Positions 36,260 to 47,916 of a stretch of DNA of 64,000 nt are shown in pieces. The notes beneath the pieces are model-generated. The model saw nothing but the letters and a program-made list of their open reading frames with translations, did not search any database and was not told the DNA's origin. Source of the DNA: Coptis chinensis (taxonomy: Eukaryota > Streptophyta > Magnoliopsida > Ranunculales > Ranunculaceae); the NCBI GenBank assembly GCA_015680905.1, contig CM027383.1, positions 91,656,501-91,720,500 of the forward strand, written 5' to 3'. Both the position numbers and the translations under genes were made by a program. How positions within the stretch are numbered: position 1 is the stretch's first letter; each line of letters opens with the position of its first letter.

Positions 36260-39200
36260 CCCCCTTTTCTTCAAGCGGTGTCGACGCCGTGATAACACGG
36301 AGTCGTTATGCCTCGACTCGACAAGTTCGGATCGAAGTTGTAGTGACGGTCGGGATTCGATTGGGAATTACGCTCGCGGCCATAACATAAGGAGAACGGC
36401 GACTCACGGTGATCGAGCGAAAGTAAGCAGCGCGTGAGCCCATAGAATGTTTTCCAACCGATTTGGCCATTGGCTCTTATTCTTTTCAATCTTTTTTCTT
36501 CAAATTTTCCAAGATTGCTTTGTTAATCGGCTTTGACCATTACTCCGAGCGTCATCTGGAGTAGAGAACGCATGAATGATCTTCCACTTGGCTAGGAACT
36601 CTTTTGATGCTCGGCCTTTGAATCGGAGGCCCATTGTCCATTACCGGTGTATGTGGTAACCCAAATCGGTGATAATGTGAGTCCGGATGAAGTTCATGGA
36701 CATGGGACTCTTTGACGGTGCGAGGGGAATGGCCTCGACCCACTTGGTGAAGTAGTCGGTGGCGGTTAGGACAAAGCCGGAAGCCGATCTTTCGTGGGAT
36801 GAATGGTCCCATAATGTCCATGCCCCACATGTGAAATGGCCACCGGGCTCGCTATGCTAATCGGGTTCATGGAAAGGTGTTGGATGATATTGGTTTAACG
36901 TTTGGCATTTGAGACATTTGAGGACGTATGCTTTAGCATCGATCGCATCCGGGGCGTAAATATCCTTGAGATGGCCTTGTGGAGCTAACGAGCGCCACGT
37001 GATTTCCACATTCTCCTTCGTGGATTTACGCAAAAATTAATTGACCTCGCTCGGGTAATGCATCGTAGGTGTGGGCCACCCGATTTCTGAATAACTTGTT
37101 TTGGACTAAACAATAACGCCGAAGCTTGATAAGAGACGGACGCCGGCCTTGGTACGCCTCTCGTGGAGGCGTTCCGGGCGGATATAATCGATGACGGGTC
37201 GATCCATGTTTGGCCTAACCGACCGGGCGGAGAGAGGAAATAGGTCGCTTATCATCAAGGTGTGGTCGACTTGGTATGCAGCGATCGACTACCTCAATGA
37301 GAACTTGTCGGGAACGCGGCTGTGGTCCGGGTAGCCAAATAAGCTAAACTATCTGCGTGGCGGTTCTCCTCACGCAAGAAATGATGTATATGTACCGCTT
37401 AAAGGAAGGCAATAACCGATGAACGACACGAAGATACTTGGAAAGATTACGCCGTGGGTAGTGTACTCTTTTGCAACCCGGCTAACGATTCATGAAGTCA
37501 CTAAAGACTTGGAGCTCTTCGACAACCGAGGCTGCGGCCATCCTTAGTCCCCTAATTAGTGCTTCAGACTCCGCTTCATTGTTGGAAGTGGCAAAGTCAA
37601 TCTTGAACCGACTTTTCAATCATATTCCGTCGGGGAAACTAAGACGACTCGATGCCGCTTCCACCGAGGTTACTCGAACCATCCACAAAGAGAGACGGGG
37701 GATTTGACTTTCGATTTGCGTGTTTGGGAGCTCGGTTTTTGTTCCCGGTTGGGGTCCTCGACCGGAAATCATGAGGAAATCGGCCGACGACCGACCTTTC
37801 CGAGAAGTCGCGGGGGCTAACTCTATGTGGTGTTCTCCGAAGTTCTTCGCCCAAACCGCCATTCGAAAGTAGTCTTGTTTTCTTTATGAAGGACTTTCTT
37901 CAATGGAAGGTCGGTGAGAACTTTGATTGGATGCCCGAAAAGTACGGTCCTCAATTTCCGTCATGCGGAATACAACAAAGCGAAAGAGTACGGCTCGTTC
38001 GTGAAGGAGTAATTCTTTTCGGTCCGGCGTGAGTGTCTTACTCGTGAAGTAGATCGGTTTCTCTGAATTGTTCTCCTCTTTAAAGAGAACCGAGCGGGAT
38101 GGCTAAATCGGATAATGCCGATAAAGCCCCTGTCTCTCCATGTAACCGGTTTGGCTAAGACGGGAGGCGTGGTCGATACTCTTTGAGAGTAGCGAATGAT
38201 GATGACATTGATCGCTTCCATGAGAACGGCTCGCCTTTTGAGGAATTTGTAGGAACGGTCTACACTTATCCGAGGCCCTTGATATGAATCGGTTGGCGCC
38301 GACCATTCCCCGACAATTTTGTATTTGTTTCTTTGTGCGTGGATCGGGCATATCTAAGAACGCTTCGGATCCGGGTCGATTTGCCTCGATCCCTCGGCCG
38401 CGACACCCGATACCCTAAAACTTGGGAGGATCGCCCCAAAGAGGCATTTTTCCGGTTCAACTTCATGCCCGCACGGGCGAAGTCCGGAGAACGCTTTGTT
38501 CGAGGTGGGTGAGGTGATCACCCGCTTTTTGCTGACCACCATGTCGCCAATGTAGACCTCCATGGTGTCGCCTAACATGTCTTGGAACATGTCCGCGTGA
38601 CCAAGGCGTTGGTATGTCGCCTCCTCCGGTTTCTTCGGGCCGAGCGGGAGGGCGTTGTAACAATAGATCCCTTTGTTCCGGTGATGAACGAAGTCTTCTC
38701 CTCGATCTTCCTCGGTGAGTGGGATTTGGTTGTACCCCATCAGACGATCCATAAAGGAGAGGAGTTCATGACCACAGGTTTGGTGACCGGTTGGTCAATT
38801 CGAGGGCGGAAAGCTATCTTTAAGCGTGGCCCGGGTTGACATTTGTGAAATCGACGATGTTTAACCGCGTGCCATTCTTTTTGGGGGACGGCGACAATAT
38901 TGGCAATCCTCGGGGTAGTCTACCTTTTCGATGAAACCGACTTTGTTTCGAGTTTTTCGACCTCGTCATTGATGGCTTTTGAAAGCGGGGATAGTCGGCC
39001 GAGGTCGTTATTTGACCGGTCTCCAGCATTGGGGTTCACATTTAATTTGTGGCAAGCGAGGTTAGGATCGATTCCCGCACATCAATATCGACCAAGCAAA
39101 AACATCTTTATTCATAGATAAGAAATTTACAAGTTGTGATCCCGTGGGGTCGAGGTTAGCCCCTACATACACAAACTTGGGGTCGCCTTCGGTGCCAAGA

Positions 39201-41300
39201 TTCACTCTTTCTTTTTCTCGCCACCGAGGCTTTATAGCCGACGGGCATAACCGCTTAGCGACTCGCCATCGGAGGAGATCTCGAACACCGGTGGGACGAC
39301 CGACCGGTATTTGAATGTGGAGCGACCTTCTCGCAAAATTTTGTGGGTCTCCACGACACCGGGAGGGGCCACGGCCGCAAGCACATTGATGGAGCGGGCC
39401 GCGCGACAATGGCGGCTTGATATGAGGCTGGGACGATCTCTCAAACTTTAACCGACAAAGGTAATCGACAAAGGTACCGACGTTGGTTCGACGCTAGAAG
39501 TCCGCATACCGGGCGCATCGCGAGGACTCGGGAGCGAAAAGCGGGTATCGGCATCGAGAGAACTTCGCTTAAAGAGCCCCGCCGTTCGGCTGGCGATTCG
39601 GGGTTGGACTTCGCGACTAAGTCCACGCGTGCCATTCATCGTATTTGGAGGATCCCTGTATGGTGGGAAGCGATTCACGGCGTCGTCGATTCGCTGATTT
39701 GACTGGTTACAATGGTACGCCTTCAAGTTGATTGCTTCAAGCTCCATCATGCCTCGAGGTCCCGGGAAACGGAGAACTTGATGTAAAGTAGATGGTACGC
39801 TGCGACGATCCGATGAATCCGGCCGTCCGAGGATGGCATCAGTATGGCGACTTGTTGTCGAACGCAGAACCGAGTATTACGGGTAATCTTATCCTCTCGA
39901 GATCCCACCGATATCGGGTAAGATGATGTCACCAACGGGTCGACTCTGGAGCCATGAACCCGTAAAGGGGGCGATTGGGTCAACGAGAACGGACTTGGGG
40001 AGGTTCATCTCTTGCATGGTGTGGTAAAATAAGATGTCACAGAACCGCGGGTGGTCGATCGACGCTGATCCGTCCGGTCGGCCGATTTTGACATGAACGA
40101 CCGATAACGTCATTATGAGGAAGGCGGACTTTACTTAAGTCGGCCTCTCGTGGAAAGTTGATATCGCTGCAATGCCGCGACTGAACCACGCGGGCGGAGT
40201 CCTGTGAAGTAAAATGATAGACTTCTGAAGAGCCTAACCCGACGCCTTTTCTCTGGGGAAGAGGTCCGTAATCGTCAGGGAAGGTAATCACATGAATAGT
40301 CGCGAGCATTGTCACGATCGATCGGAGTGTTGCCTTCTCTCGTGACGAAACGATCACGGGGGGCGCCCTCTATTGTGAGGACGAGCCCGCATTCCCGTGG
40401 GTGGTGACGGGAGGTGGAGATCGACTACGCATTAACGACGAGCCATCAACTTGTGACGCAGTCGCCATCGGGAATGCTAGTGTAATGTTTGATATAACCA
40501 GCCTTCCACCGTGTCTTGGAGATAATGCTCGAGCCCCCAAAGATGCATCGGTTTCATGGCACTTTGCTTTATGAAATGCACAAAAAAGGCTTGCCAGTCG
40601 ATCGCGGGGTCGCCTGATGTTTGGCCGAAAAAAATGGCTGATTTGATCTTATCCAAGATGTGGGGGGGAGCGAGCGAGATAAAGAACTCTCTCATTATCG
40701 TTATCCGACGGCACGAAGCCGCCGGTGCACGTTTGACTGGGCGCTTGCTTCTGCCCGTGGGGAACGATCCGAGACTCTGGGCGACCTCATGGCTCTCTCG
40801 CTAAACCATGGAGTTTTAAGGTTTCCTGCAACTTGATGTATTTGTCGACGCCGAAGCGTAGAGCTCGGGACAATGTCTGCGGCGTTCCTTCATCAATGAC
40901 CTAGCGAGGTCATTTTCGGTTTCGGCAAGCATTAGAAAAGGCGGTGGGCGAAAAGATTCTTTCAAGCCACTTTCCATGCACGTTAGTTCGGCTTGAACCG
41001 CCCTAGGAATTCTCGAATAGTTTCGCCTCCTTGAATGATAATTGAAACAGAGAATCAAGATCCGCCTTCTTCCGCCTTTGTTAGGTAATGCGCATCTTGC
41101 CGGGCGAACAAATCGATAAAGTTCGCGAAGGTGTTGATAGAATCGGACTCGATTGAAAAGAACAATCGAGGCGCCATCCTCGAGGTCGGGCCGGAAATAA
41201 TCTGCGCAGTGGAGATAATCGAACTTCGCGAAAGTCAGAAAGTGCCGGACTTTGAATATAGCGAGCCACATCTAGCGACCGAGGCCGATCGTATGTGCGC
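36260..41300 (-). mobile_element. gag-pol remnant of the 29637-42303 element
   Basis: Recognisable pieces on the minus strand: a gag-like stretch near 40480-40695 (IKSAIFFGQTSGDPAIDWQA), a reverse-transcriptase stretch near 38354-38752 (GYNQIPLTEEDR, LYCYNALPLG-like, TYQRL, MEVYIGDMV), and an integrase stretch near 36552-36830 (WGMDIMGPF). Order and motifs fit Ty3/gypsy. Confidence 0.85.
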
Positions 41301-41712
41301 CGCCGCATATGGGAAAGCGTGTTGGATAAAGTCGCGGTGGAGAGGATTTCCGAGGACCCTCTGCGGTGAACGGAGACGCCGACACGCCTTAAGCATCTTG
41401 TGTACAATCTGCGGTCGAGTCCTTTCCAGCAGAGGTCCGCTAATCCTTTGGGACAACTCGTTAAGCCGCTGGCGATTAACGCGTCATTGATGCCGCGGTT
41501 CGGCTCCGATTCAATTTGTCATTGTCGGTAACTATCCACCGAAAGCACGAAGGTAGCATTTTCCTCCCCGAAAGCAAGGAAATGCTCTATTCGCTACTCC
41601 CAAACCGTGAGCAAGGTTCAACTCGAGCTTCTATGCTAACCATGCTTCGTGGGGCGGAGAATTAGAGATGATCTCAAGTGGCTCTCCAATGAATCGAAAC
41701 CACGACGGCCAA

Positions 41713-42303
41713 TGTAAAGGGCGCTTTTGGTTTCTCCTAATTACAATAAGGAAGAGCGGGGAAGCGGTTTAGAATTTGATGTGACCGAGGTCGCTTGGAT
41801 TTAACCGCCACGATTATCTTCTCTCGCTTTTTCCTTTTTCCGGGAGAGATCGTCCGCGGCGACGAGTTCCAAAGAGGTGGTATTTATAGAGTTTTGAGAG
41901 AGGAGATCCTTCCGACACGTGTATTCTTTTGTACAAATGTAGGGTGGAGATCGCGGATGAGTGTTGAATTGATCTGTTATGATTGGGGGTAGATGCGGTA
42001 GTCCTACTTCCGGTGTTGAGATTACCACTAAGATCTTGGCAATCATTACCCTGGTGGGGGTGTGTTTCTATCCAAGCGTTCAGATCCGGCAAAGTGTTCG
42101 TCTTTGAGATATCTTCGTTCGCACCACCTACTCGAAGGCCGCTTCTCAGTCGGTCTTGGAGGTCGCCTTTGATTCATCTATGTCGCTGCGACACGCAGGT
42201 CTGCTAGGGGCCCTGTTCTCAGGCATGTCTTGGAGGTCGATATCTTCAGTTCGCTTATGCTCCTCGCGAGTGCGATGCCCTATGAGGATATCGCTCCCCT
42301 ACA
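41713..42303 (-). repeat. 5' LTR of the 29637-42303 element
   Basis: 591 bp, partner of 29637-30235, directly followed by the target duplication atgct. Confidence 0.9.
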
Positions 42304-43108
42304 ATGCTATTCATATTTTTCATGTTGGAACTTCCCGGATATCAACTATGAGTTTATAATCCAAAACAAATTTAGGTGAAACAGAAAAAAAGACGGCATA
42401 TGCTTGCACCAATTGAGTTGAAAAGATATCCAAGTTAATTTCCGGCATTCTCTCCGTTAATCAACACCAATTCATTTGAATTGAGTTAAAAACATTGCTC
42501 AACCTTCATGTCCACTAAAATAGCTAAAAGAAACACAAATATCAACCCAAAGCTTAATTCAATTGGCACCAAGCCACCAACTACTCCAAACATTGCAAAA
42601 TTGAATGACTCAACACTTCCTCGACTACAGAGTAAACCAAACCAGATAATTGAACACTAATCCAAAAAATAAAATTAAACAATACCGCAAACAACAATAA
42701 AAACAGCAGGAAAAAAAACACAAAAAGATTATACCTCTAAATCGATGGACATCGTTTCAGCAACATGACGCATAATAGAATGAACAATTTTACTCTTATT
42801 ATACCGTATCTCACAAGCTGCAATATCTTCGTCAGAAACAATTCTTCTACTTAAATCAATATACCCTTTTTCTTTATCAACTCTTGTAACAATAACTGGT
42901 TCTTGTCCTCCCACTTTCATGAATGCACTAGCATTTTTAAATATACTACGTGATAATTGTACAAATGATATTATTCCTTCTATGTTGTTGTATTCTAGTA
43001 ATGATACGCACACACTACTTTCTGCTATGTTTTTCACTTGTATCATTACTGTGTCGTCTACTTCTGGTAGTTTTGATTCGTACATACGGCATTCTAAGTT
43101 TGGGGTTG

Positions 43109-43460
43109 GGGTTGGGTGGGGTTTGGATAGGGGAGTTTGGAGATAAGTGTAACAATTGGCTGTGAGGGAAGGATGGAAATGGAAACAAGTACGATGAATA
43201 GATAGAAGAGGAATGGAGATTTTCTATTTCTTATGAAATTTTCTGTTGAAGATGTCGCCATTAGTACCATTAGTAAGTAAAGCTCAACTTTTCAGCTCTC
43301 TGACTGAAACATTTTCAAGAGAAAATGAGAGAGAGAAAGATGCTTAGTGTTACTAATACGCGCATTAGTGTTAAGTGTAATGGGATTTGAAAATGTCGGC
43401 TGTCAGCCTGTGAACATGGTTGTTGGCTTGTGCATACAGTCAACACGACAATGAGAAATG
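43109..43460 (-). pseudogene. Duplicated 5' end and promoter of PMT23, fused to the eIF2-alpha paralogue
   Basis: From an ATG at 43259-43261 the minus strand reads MATSSTENFIRNRK, then [17 protein letters not shown], closely matching the PMT23 start ([31 protein letters not shown]). This frame ends at a stop within tens of bases of the junction with eIF2-alpha exon 1 (about 43085-43115), so no fused protein is predicted. Similarity continues upstream through the GA-rich leader and a segment like 7690-7730 (cagtcaacacg...aatgaga). The eIF2-alpha copy therefore has a PMT23-derived upstream region instead of its own promoter. Confidence 0.8.
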
Positions 43461-45050
43461 GGGCAATTGGGCCAGATCGTCTTTATCCCCTTTGAGATGC
43501 GTATCAGTTTGCAATCCAGTGTCCCAAGCTCCAAGCAAAATGAAAACCAAATTGAGCCAAGTACAGCACAAAATCTTCGTCATACTAGTATACTGCATAG
43601 CAGTGGAGGCGTGAGCGAAGCATAGCACTTCATTGGACTAAAATACGATCTTATCTGATTATTTCTGATTATTTAATTATAAATTTTCTTTTGGAAAAAA
43701 AATTGATCACCATAGTTGGACTAAAATTAAAAGACTTTGAAAAAAAACTCAAAATGTTCAGATTTAGACAAACCACGTAACCATGTTTAGTTAAAAGATT
43801 GAAATACTATGTTCTATTAATAGGAAAGTGATTGACAATTTCAAAGTTGTAAAAGTTTTAAAAAAAATAGGCCAATGCTACCTTCGAATCCATTGAAATG
43901 TTACTAAGTGAAATAGCAAAAGAGAAATTGAGGCGATTTTCACATGGGGATCTCAGAACCATTACACCTAATGGCATGCAAGTAGCAGTCGAGGGTATGA
44001 GAGAGAGTGAATTTAATATTTTTTATTTGTAAATGTCAAAATTATCAGTTTTCTCAATATTTACGACTATGATTCGAAATGTATCGATATTTCTCGATAT
44101 ATTATATTACCTTTTTTTTTCTAGGTTGTTTCTTTTGGTTAACTGTTAACATCAATTACTTTGACTAATTTTATACAAGTGAAGATGGTCGTATTCCTGT
44201 ATGCATAAATTTATTGTGCTTGTTATTCTCTCAATTGACAAAAAGAATGACTATGAGATATTTTGATGCACACTTTTCTGCTTGTTTGAAGCTTATAAAA
44301 AGATTACAATGGTTACAAATAGTCCCACGTTCTTATAGGCCATATATATAGCAGCATTGCAGCAGTATGAGCCTTAGGACACACTAATTTATGGAGTGTA
44401 TTCTTCAAGACTTCAACAGTTCAACCTACAAGTTTCATCTGCAAGCACATCATAAAGTTATTGAAAATATTCAGATCACCATACTTTATCAATTTTCCTA
44501 TTAAACGAGATAAACATTGAAAATAGGAAATCATAAATAATCTAACAAAATAGTAAGTATTACTAATTTACTACCTGCAGAAGCGATATTGAATTCTGCT
44601 AGCCTACAAGTCTACATGATATTAAGATAGTTATGAGGTGAACTCTTTCAATTTCTTCCATGTTTATCATCACTAGCTGACAGAAAGAAATAAGACTCAG
44701 TCAAACAGTGACCCATGGTCAGAGCTTGAACCATTCTAAAATTCTAATTGTATATGTAAGCACTAAGACATCCAAAATACGTGCTAAGAACAATCATCAT
44801 CCAGTTTAGTTTCGCAGATAGGTTCAACAGATTCTAAGAAAACAGGTTACATAGTAATCTTCTTTCAGATATATTAGCAATATGAAATGAAAAACATGGA
44901 GGTTTACAAAGAAAGAGGAATGTATGTTAGTTTGTTCATCCTTTCAGAGATATGGAAACTTGTTAAAGCTGTGTCGGGGAACTGAGTGAAACAGAGCCAA
45001 TTCTACAACAGAACTGATCTATTCAGTAAAGCAATACCACAAACCACCTC
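43461..45050. other. Intergenic, no gene recognised
   Basis: AT-rich spacer. A stretch at 44030-44110 (tatcgatatttctcgatata) resembles words in 28390-28640 and may be a small repeat. Nothing with coding character or defined ends was found. Confidence 0.4.
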
Positions 45051-45215
45051 CAGGGACGGAACCAGGATTCTAACTCTGGAGGTGCGAGTAGTGGAACTTT
45101 TGAAAAAAGGGAGCAATAATAGAACTTCTTAAGAACTTTCGGGGTGCAAGTCCTTATTGTTTGGGCATACTTCTAGCTAGTTCCTAGCAGTTGCACCCCC
45201 TTAGAACCATCCCTG
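45051..45215. mobile_element. hAT-type MITE with perfect 8-bp target duplication
   Basis: 165 bp with terminal inverted repeats CAGGGACGGAACCAGGATT and, at the other end, TTAGAACCATCCCTG. The flanking octamer accacctc occurs at 45043-45050 and 45216-45223. Ends of the CAGGG(A/G)CGGA type with an 8-bp duplication are characteristic of hAT-superfamily MITEs. No transposase is encoded. Confidence 0.88.
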
Positions 45216-45223
45216 ACCACCTC

Positions 45224-46238
45224 TCAGCTCTCTCGCTCTCTCCTCTATTCTTTTTCTGTCTCTAGAATAAATAACTCTTTCCTTGTGTGTAAACTGATGC
45301 AACAACACAAAGAAAGAATCAGCATACCAGTAGACACGCGCATACCACCAACATCATATGTGATGATGCTTCTGCAAACACTTTTGCTAGCACAGTAGCA
45401 CTGACTAATTCTCTCAACTTACTTAGCTCTCTCGTGACAGACTTGGGTTGGCCCTTCATAGTGACATATTGCACACTCAAGTGTGAACAATCTCTCTCCT
45501 CCTCCCTTTACTTCTTCCCCATATAGAATCTTCTACCTTCATCTTTCAACAACTACCTATACTTTTATTATAAGGGTACATAGCCTACATATTTTTTTTT
45601 TGTAAGTTGGATTATCGGAGGTTTAAGATACTCCGCAATTCTTCTTTTTCAAATTTGACAATAACACAGCACAACCCACAACAAACTTGTATAGCTTAGA
45701 TGTTACTTGCCGCATCCCACCAATCAGGTTGATTTCCAGAATGAAAAACTTTAAATCAAACTTTTGATCGCAAGCTGCTCTTCATTCTTCATCAAACTTT
45801 TCAACAAAAAGGATAGAAAAGCATGTTCTTAAATTTGGTGATTAAATTCCAACATATCGATTTCATTAGGGAATTACTGTGTTATTAAGACAATGAAGAA
45901 GACATTGTTCGTAAGTCAATGATTGTTGTCGAAAACAGTAACGGTCTAACTCAAATGTCGAGAACCCTAGGAACTTGCACAATAACCAAAAACTAAAGAA
46001 ATCGGCCAACACTTCAAATAGAACAAAGTCAATTATTATTATTTTATTAGCACATCCATCCGTAATAGTTCCAAAACCATATATACAAACTGAAACTATA
46101 ATATATATCAAAAAATATTTTAGCAGTTTGAAGTGTCAAGACTCAAGTGTGCAGAGTTCCAAATCATGACGAGCGAACACAGATCAAGTCATCCAAACAT
46201 GAGACAACTAAGCTACCAAAATTTTCAAATATAAGTAC
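45224..46238. other. Intergenic, no gene recognised
   Basis: CT-rich and AT-rich stretches. The minus strand near 45870-45980 has an acceptor-like cctag followed by about 100 bases without a stop, but I cannot connect it to the exons at 46239-46525. Confidence 0.35.
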
Positions 46239-46525
46239 CTCTTGCAGTGGAAGCTGGACTCCGAATTCTGATGATGTTGACTGCAGAATGGCAAACCACC
46301 TCAAATCTCTCTCCGAAATCTTTGGAAGAATACACTCATCTGCGCCCCAAAAGCAATTATATATAACTCCAACAAGATAAGCACATGCATAGTTGGTGGT
46401 TTTTTTTGTCAAAAAATAGCATTTCCAAACGATGAGGAGCACCTGTCTTTTCAGAAGGCCAACCAGCGAACTGACTGCACAACTTTTGAAGTTCAGACCT
46501 CCGAAATGGATGATGAACAAGAACC
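46239..46525 (-). CDS. Two orphan coding exons of an unidentified gene
   Basis: Exon 46443-46525 (acceptor cctctgcag, donor gtgctc) and exon 46239-46339 (acceptor ggcgcag, donor gtactt) are on the minus strand. Their phases match (1+81+1 and 2+99 nt), giving VLVHHPFRRSELQKLCSQF, AGWPSEKTDECILPKISER and DLRWFAILQSTSSEFGVQLP as one continuous protein-like run. I do not recognise the family. A possible 5' untranslated exon ends at about 46978 (cagtag, then gtaagag). No start codon or later exons were found within the window, so this is either the surviving 5' part of a lost gene or a transposed fragment. Confidence 0.45.
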
Positions 46526-47003
46526 CTGCAGAGGTTAAGACCTTATTAGGATCAAGAGTAACAAATGGGTTAGCATGTAGAGCATGAGTATTTGCCAAAC
46601 CAAAGAGTTACCAATGACCAGTCATATCATATATCAATGAATCAATATATCTATAGCTGGAAGCATATAGGCACAATCATTGACTACCCCACAATTTATG
46701 TTAATTTGTCTATAATCATTGACTACCCCACAGTTTAATAATATTACACACAACTTTTATAACATTCTTACGCCTCTCACTTTCACTTTAATACTGTATG
46801 GTTGGTTAAAGGTTGTTTTCAAGCTGCCTTCTCCTATATTGTGCCCATCTATATCTAACCGTACCAATTTCGGTGGATAAGTTCACAAACAAATTGAGGA
46901 ACCATAACATCTACATCCATAGTATTACAAATTCATATTTTTAACAGCAGAGAGAGTGACCGAATATACTGAAATCTCTTACCTACTGACAATAATCTGA
47001 TTT

Positions 47004-47187
47004 GAGTTCTTTAGCAGATCAGATTATTCCAACTTGCAGATTTTTAACGATTGGAAGAGTTAGATCCAGAGGTAGATTGTTGAGTTCTTTAGCAGATCAG
47101 ATTATTCCAACTTGCAGATTTTTAACAGCAGTGATTCGATTCGAGAGAGACGATTGGAAGAGTTAGATCCAACGAGGTAGATTGTGA
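47004..47187 (-). repeat. 78-bp direct duplication in a presumed 5' UTR
   Basis: gagttctttagcagatcaga with ttattccaacttgcagattt occurs at 47004 and again at 47082; the second copy has a short insert. On the minus strand this lies in a CT-rich leader-like sequence upstream of the two orphan exons. Confidence 0.75.
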
Positions 47188-47916
47188 GAACAGGTTTGAT
47201 GGAGGAGAGATTGGAGGTGAAGATAGAGGAAGATGAGAAAAAAGGGGGTACAGTCAGACACAAAAGAAGTGTTATTTTGGGGTACGGTCAGACACAGGAG
47301 AGGGTGACACGAAGCAAGTTGTTTTTTGGGTGACTTTAGAAAAGCAACATCAAGAGTTCGCTACGCTCACGGATTAAAAATTGACAACATGAAAAAGAGA
47401 CGCGATTGGATCTTAACCATCTACTTTGGTTTCTACTGGGCAGACAACAGACCGAGGTTTTACACTCCCTGCTACAGTGCAAACATTCAAAATCTGCAGC
47501 TACTTGAGTTTACGCAGAACAACTCCAACATCATTTAACATCACAAGAAAACCATATTTGCACGGTATGTGCACAACAGCATAATGAGCATACAAAACCA
47601 ATGACAACAGAACTGAATGTCATGGGAAAATGAAACTAGGCCTCAAATTCCATACTGAAGGAAAAAATTTGTCCTCCAAATCTGACAGAATTTAAGAAGT
47701 AATTTCCAATTTCTGACCACGAAAATATGGAGAATCCTGAAAAATTATCAATGGGTCGAAAGGGCAAAAGACCTTTACAACTGGAAAAAGAAGACCTGGT
47801 AGATTGGGAAAGGCCTTAATGACATAAACCTTACAACCAATTTTATACAGCTTCCCTAAAGCCTCAAATAAATCTCTCAAAAGTGTTATTCCTAACTTTA
47901 ATCCAACAGCAGCTCT

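Larger units (their letters stand above)
29637..42303 (-). mobile_element. Tat-like Ty3/gypsy retrotransposon, structurally complete but decayed
   Basis: 12,667 bp. LTRs at 29637-30235 and 41713-42303 start TGTAAAGG and end in CA. A perfect 5-bp target duplication atgct lies at 29632-29636 and 42304-42308. Coding remnants on the minus strand run in gypsy order: gag-like 40400-41300, protease region about 39200-40360, reverse transcriptase 38350-38850, RNase H about 37480-38200, integrase 36260-36930. A primer-binding-like ttggccgtcgtgg (minus strand) adjoins the 41713 side, so 41713-42303 is the 5' LTR. A long 3' region holds a tandem array and antisense gene-like sequence, both typical of Tat elements. 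The frames are broken in dozens of places. The element is much more GC-rich than its surroundings. Confidence 0.9.
28967..43085 (-). pseudogene. Truncated paralogue of eIF2-alpha, open over four exons
   Basis: Exons in gene order: 42735-43085, 29324-29380, 29155-29247, 28967-29068. Splice sites are GT-AG and phases agree, giving 603 nt (200 aa plus stop). The first ATG matches Met12 of the full gene at 47917-51441. By eye about 88 of 117 exon-1 residues are identical. Exon 2 ([19 protein letters not shown]) has one change. The S1 domain and most of the helical domain are present; exon 4 ends early (SMTLEADLEED, stop) where it joins sequence like the 3' flank of the full gene (28880-28966). 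The C-terminal domain, which binds eIF2-gamma, is missing. The regulatory serine remains in QLS, but the basic residues after it are replaced (RSIFKNAS instead of RRRIRSVS). KGYIDLS is kept. Intron 1 holds a 12.7-kb retrotransposon. Either a young, still open pseudogene or an expressed short protein. Confidence 0.85.

Noticed and set aside
43085-43261. In-frame PMT23-eIF2-alpha fusion protein
   Set aside because: The PMT23-derived frame reaches a stop at the junction and is in a different frame from eIF2-alpha exon 1.
47326-47538. 70-codon plus-strand frame between the orphan exons and eIF2-alpha
   Set aside because: Composition and lack of any motif or splice context suggest chance.
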